A stretch of DNA of 64,000 bases from Rhodoblastus acidophilus (lineage in GTDB: Bacteria > Pseudomonadota > Alphaproteobacteria > Rhizobiales > Beijerinckiaceae). Position numbers and translations under genes: made by a program. Under the pieces are notes generated by a model. The model had not been told where the DNA came from. It made no database searches and saw only the letters and a list, made by a program, of their open reading frames with translations. Below are positions 62,069 through 64,000 of the stretch, in pieces (positions within the stretch are counted from its first letter, which is position 1; each line of letters starts with the position of its first letter). Location: contig NZ_FYDG01000006.1 of assembly GCF_900187365.1 (NCBI RefSeq), forward strand, positions 1-64,000, read 5' to 3'.

Positions 62069-63307
62069 TCAGGCCGCCCCGCCGGTCCGCGCCGCGCGCC
62101 GGGCGATCGCCGCCAGCAGCGCCGCCATCGACAGCGCGCCCAGCGGAATCGGCGCGGCGGAGCCGAGCGGCCGCGCCAGCAGCGGCGCGACGAAGGCCAG
62201 CGCCATGATGGATTTCTCATAGGGCAGGGCGCCGCGCTCCATCACGACGGCGGCGAGCAGCGCCAGCGCCGGCGCAATCGCCAGCATGTCGTAATCCATG
62301 CAATAGGGCGTCGAGAGCAGCGCGCCGGTCAGCAAGGCGGCGCCGGCCAGCCGGGGGTCGGCCCGCCGCGCGTAAAGCCAGACCACCACCGCGGCGCAGA
62401 CCAGCGCGGCCGCCGTCTGCCCGGCATAGGCGAGGGGAACCGCGCCGCCCAGCGCCCGGATCGCGGCGAACACGCTCTGCATCTTCGCCCAGCCCGCGCC
62501 GCCCTGCTCGATCACCGCCTCGCGCGAGAAAGCCAGCGATCCCAGAAAGGCGCGCCAGACGTCCAGGCCGAACAGCGCCGTCGCGCCGGCGCATTCGACG
62601 AGAACGGTCGCGGTCGCCGCCAGCAGCGCGCGCCAGTTCCGCGCGGCGAGCAGCGCCAGCGGGACGAGCAGCCCGAATTGCGGCTTGTAGGCGACAAGGC
62701 CGAAGCATACGCCCGCAACGAGGGGGCGCGTCGGCAGCAACAGCGCCCCGGCGCCCATGGCGGCGGCCGTGGCCAAACCATTCTGGCCATGCATGAGATT
62801 GATGGCGACGGCCGGAAAGGCGAGCCCCGCCATCAGCACGGGTCCCTGTCCCTGCGGCCAAATGGCGCGAAGCACGGCGAGATAGGCCGCAAGGCCGAGG
62901 CCCTGCCACAAAACGAGCGCGCCGAGATATGGCAAAAACGCCAGCAGCGCCGCCACCACCAGGAACAAGGGCGGATAGCCCCAGGGATAAAACGGCGTGG
63001 CCGGTCCGAACACGGCTTTTTGATGGGCGGCGTGCGCGGCGTTGTCATAGGCGAGGGCCGGCGCGCCTTCATGAACGGACAGGCCGGCGACATAAACCTG
63101 GCTGAAATCGGTCCCGAGCGGCTGGCCGTCGAATCCCACATTTCCATGCGCGGTTGCGAGCAGCGCCAGGATCATGGTGAAGCCGAAAGCGATCAGGATC
63201 CACGCATAGGCGCGGCATCGCGCCGGCGTGAGAAAAGCGCCGGAGCGAAGGGCCGCGCGCCAGCTTGTGGGCGTCGAGTCCACGAAAGAGTCTTGCGATG
63301 ACGGCAC
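62069..63307 (-). CDS. GT87-type membrane glycosyltransferase (DUF2029)
   Basis: A 412-aa polytopic membrane protein (about 10 helices). The N-terminal first helix is followed by GTDFSQVYVAG and AHQKAVFGPATPFYPWGYPPLFLVVAAL, with an Asp-Phe pair typical of the DUF2029/GT87 mannosyltransferases that use polyprenyl-phosphate donors. The start is uncertain; GTG at 63307 is preferred with a GGGGA site. Role in cell-envelope glycan synthesis is inferred. Confidence 0.78.
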   Translation of the reverse strand: MPSSQDSFVDSTPTSWRAALRSGAFLTPARCRAYAWILIAFGFTMILALLATAHGNVGFDGQPLGTDFSQVYVAGLSVHEGAPALAYDNAAHAAHQKAVFGPATPFYPWGYPPLFLVVAALLAFLPYLGALVLWQGLGLAAYLAVLRAIWPQGQGPVLMAGLAFPAVAINLMHGQNGLATAAAMGAGALLLPTRPLVAGVCFGLVAYKPQFGLLVPLALLAARNWRALLAATATVLVECAGATALFGLDVWRAFLGSLAFSREAVIEQGGAGWAKMQSVFAAIRALGGAVPLAYAGQTAAALVCAAVVVWLYARRADPRLAGAALLTGALLSTPYCMDYDMLAIAPALALLAAVVMERGALPYEKSIMALAFVAPLLARPLGSAAPIPLGALSMAALLAAIARRAARTGGAA

Positions 63308-63526
63308 GGTTGTTTCCCCAGCGGAACGGGATGATGCCGGGGCGGGGTTAACAATCGCGCAACGCGCCGGGACGTCCGTTTTGCCGATTTGGCGGCCTAT
63401 CCCACGCGAATCGCGCGCTTCTTCGAACATTTGCGCGCGGAACCATCGAAAATGGCGGGCGTTCTCATCCAAAGCGAGGGCGCGGTGCGCGTCAGCGCAG
63501 CCCCCGTATTTCTTGGGAGATACAAG

Positions 63527-64000
63527 ATGCGATTCACATCCGCCGCAGCACTAGCCGGCGCATTGCTGGCCACGACCAGCGCGAGCGTATCGGCGCGCCC
63601 GGCCGTGATCACCACCAACGCCAACCTGCGCAGCGGGCCGAGCGTGGCGAGCCCGGTCGTCGGCATCGTTCTCGCCGGCGCCGCCATTGATGTCGGCCGG
63701 TGTCGCGGCTCCTGGTGCCGCGTGAGCGCCAATGGCGGAGCTGGATATGTGTCGAGCACGCTGATCGCCTTCGGCGGCGGCGGCGTTTCCGTCGCCACGC
63801 TTCCGCCCAGCGGCGTGGTTGGCGTCAGCTCCGGCTATCCTTCCGGCGGCTATTATAACGACTACGCCTATAACGACTATGGCTGGTCGGATTACGGTCC
63901 CGGTTACAGCTATTACGGCTCCGGCTGGGGGCCCGGCATTGGCGTGGGCTTCTATAGCGGCGGCTATTATGGCGGCGGTTATTATGGCGGTCGCGGCTGG
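63527..64000 (+). CDS. Exported bacterial SH3-domain protein, partial (runs off window)
   Basis: At least 158 aa; the window ends before its stop. A signal peptide (about 1-23) is followed by an SH3-like domain (VITTNANLRSGPSVASPVVGIVLAGAAIDVG and GSWCRVSANGGAGYVSS), with a Cys pair (CRGSWC). The C-terminal part is very rich in Gly and Tyr (repeats of GGYY and NDY) and likely disordered. The function is probably cell-wall or surface binding. Confidence 0.8.
   Translation, partial: MRFTSAAALAGALLATTSASVSARPAVITTNANLRSGPSVASPVVGIVLAGAAIDVGRCRGSWCRVSANGGAGYVSSTLIAFGGGGVSVATLPPSGVVGVSSGYPSGGYYNDYAYNDYGWSDYGPGYSYYGSGWGPGIGVGFYSGGYYGGGYYGGRGW

Overview
The window is high-GC DNA from a nitrogen-fixing alphaproteobacterium, most likely of the Rhizobiales (a Methylocystis/Methylosinus/Methylocella/Rhodoblastus-like organism; genus not determined). 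Evidence: an alphaproteobacterial-style nif island with RpoN (-24/-12) promoters and NifA sites, a mesaconyl-CoA hydratase of the ethylmalonyl-CoA pathway next to it, and an alphaproteobacterial sdhCDAB operon.

Layout. 1-4740: a small integrated element at tRNA-Ala(CGC). It has a tyrosine integrase beside the tRNA, three cargo genes (unknown protein, uracil-DNA-glycosylase-like protein, XRE regulator), and at the far end an inverted, truncated copy of the tRNA 3' end plus integrase start. 4864-6610: YggT, DUF167 and mesaconyl-CoA hydratase. 6597-39762: about 33 kb of nitrogen-fixation genes: an ArsC-like protein and a pseudo-receiver; nifHDK; nifEN-nifX-DUF269-CCE_0567-fdxB-nifQ; a short insertion (threonine aldolase and small membrane proteins); a Rieske protein; a divergent AAA+ ATPase/195-aa pair; iscA-nfu-nifP-nifW; fdxN-nifT-SIR2; nifB-fdx; iscA-TPR-LRV-nifZ-nifZ-DegT-ferredoxin; sufE, GST, a second Rieske, two truncated haemoglobins; and nifV-nifS-iscA on the minus strand, then a molbindin. 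39850-64000: mostly housekeeping or generic genes (sdhCDAB, mutT, argJ, PPIase, opgG, metal-type ABC ATPase, AtoE transporter, CYTH-CHAD protein, patatin-like membrane protein, sirtuin, ACT protein, GT87-type membrane protein, and an SH3 protein cut by the window end).

How it works together. NifHDK is the Mo-nitrogenase. NifB, E, N, X, V, Q and S build and load FeMo-co. NifW, Z and T and the small proteins assist maturation. Ferredoxins supply electrons. IscA, Nfu, SufE and NifS handle Fe-S supply. NifP makes O-acetylserine for cysteine. Haemoglobins, Rieske proteins and GSTs probably deal with O2, NO or redox stress. Candidate RpoN promoters precede nearly every transcription unit, and several carry a NifA-like TGT-N10-ACA site 60-62 bases upstream of the -24 element. 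No nifA, nifL, fixABCX, full-length nifU or molybdate transporter lies in the window, so these must be elsewhere or absent.

The least explained parts are the AAA+/195-aa pair with its own RpoN-type promoters, a DegT-family protein lacking the PLP lysine, the SIR2-like protein, several unnamed small proteins in the nif operons, and the cargo of the tRNA-Ala element.
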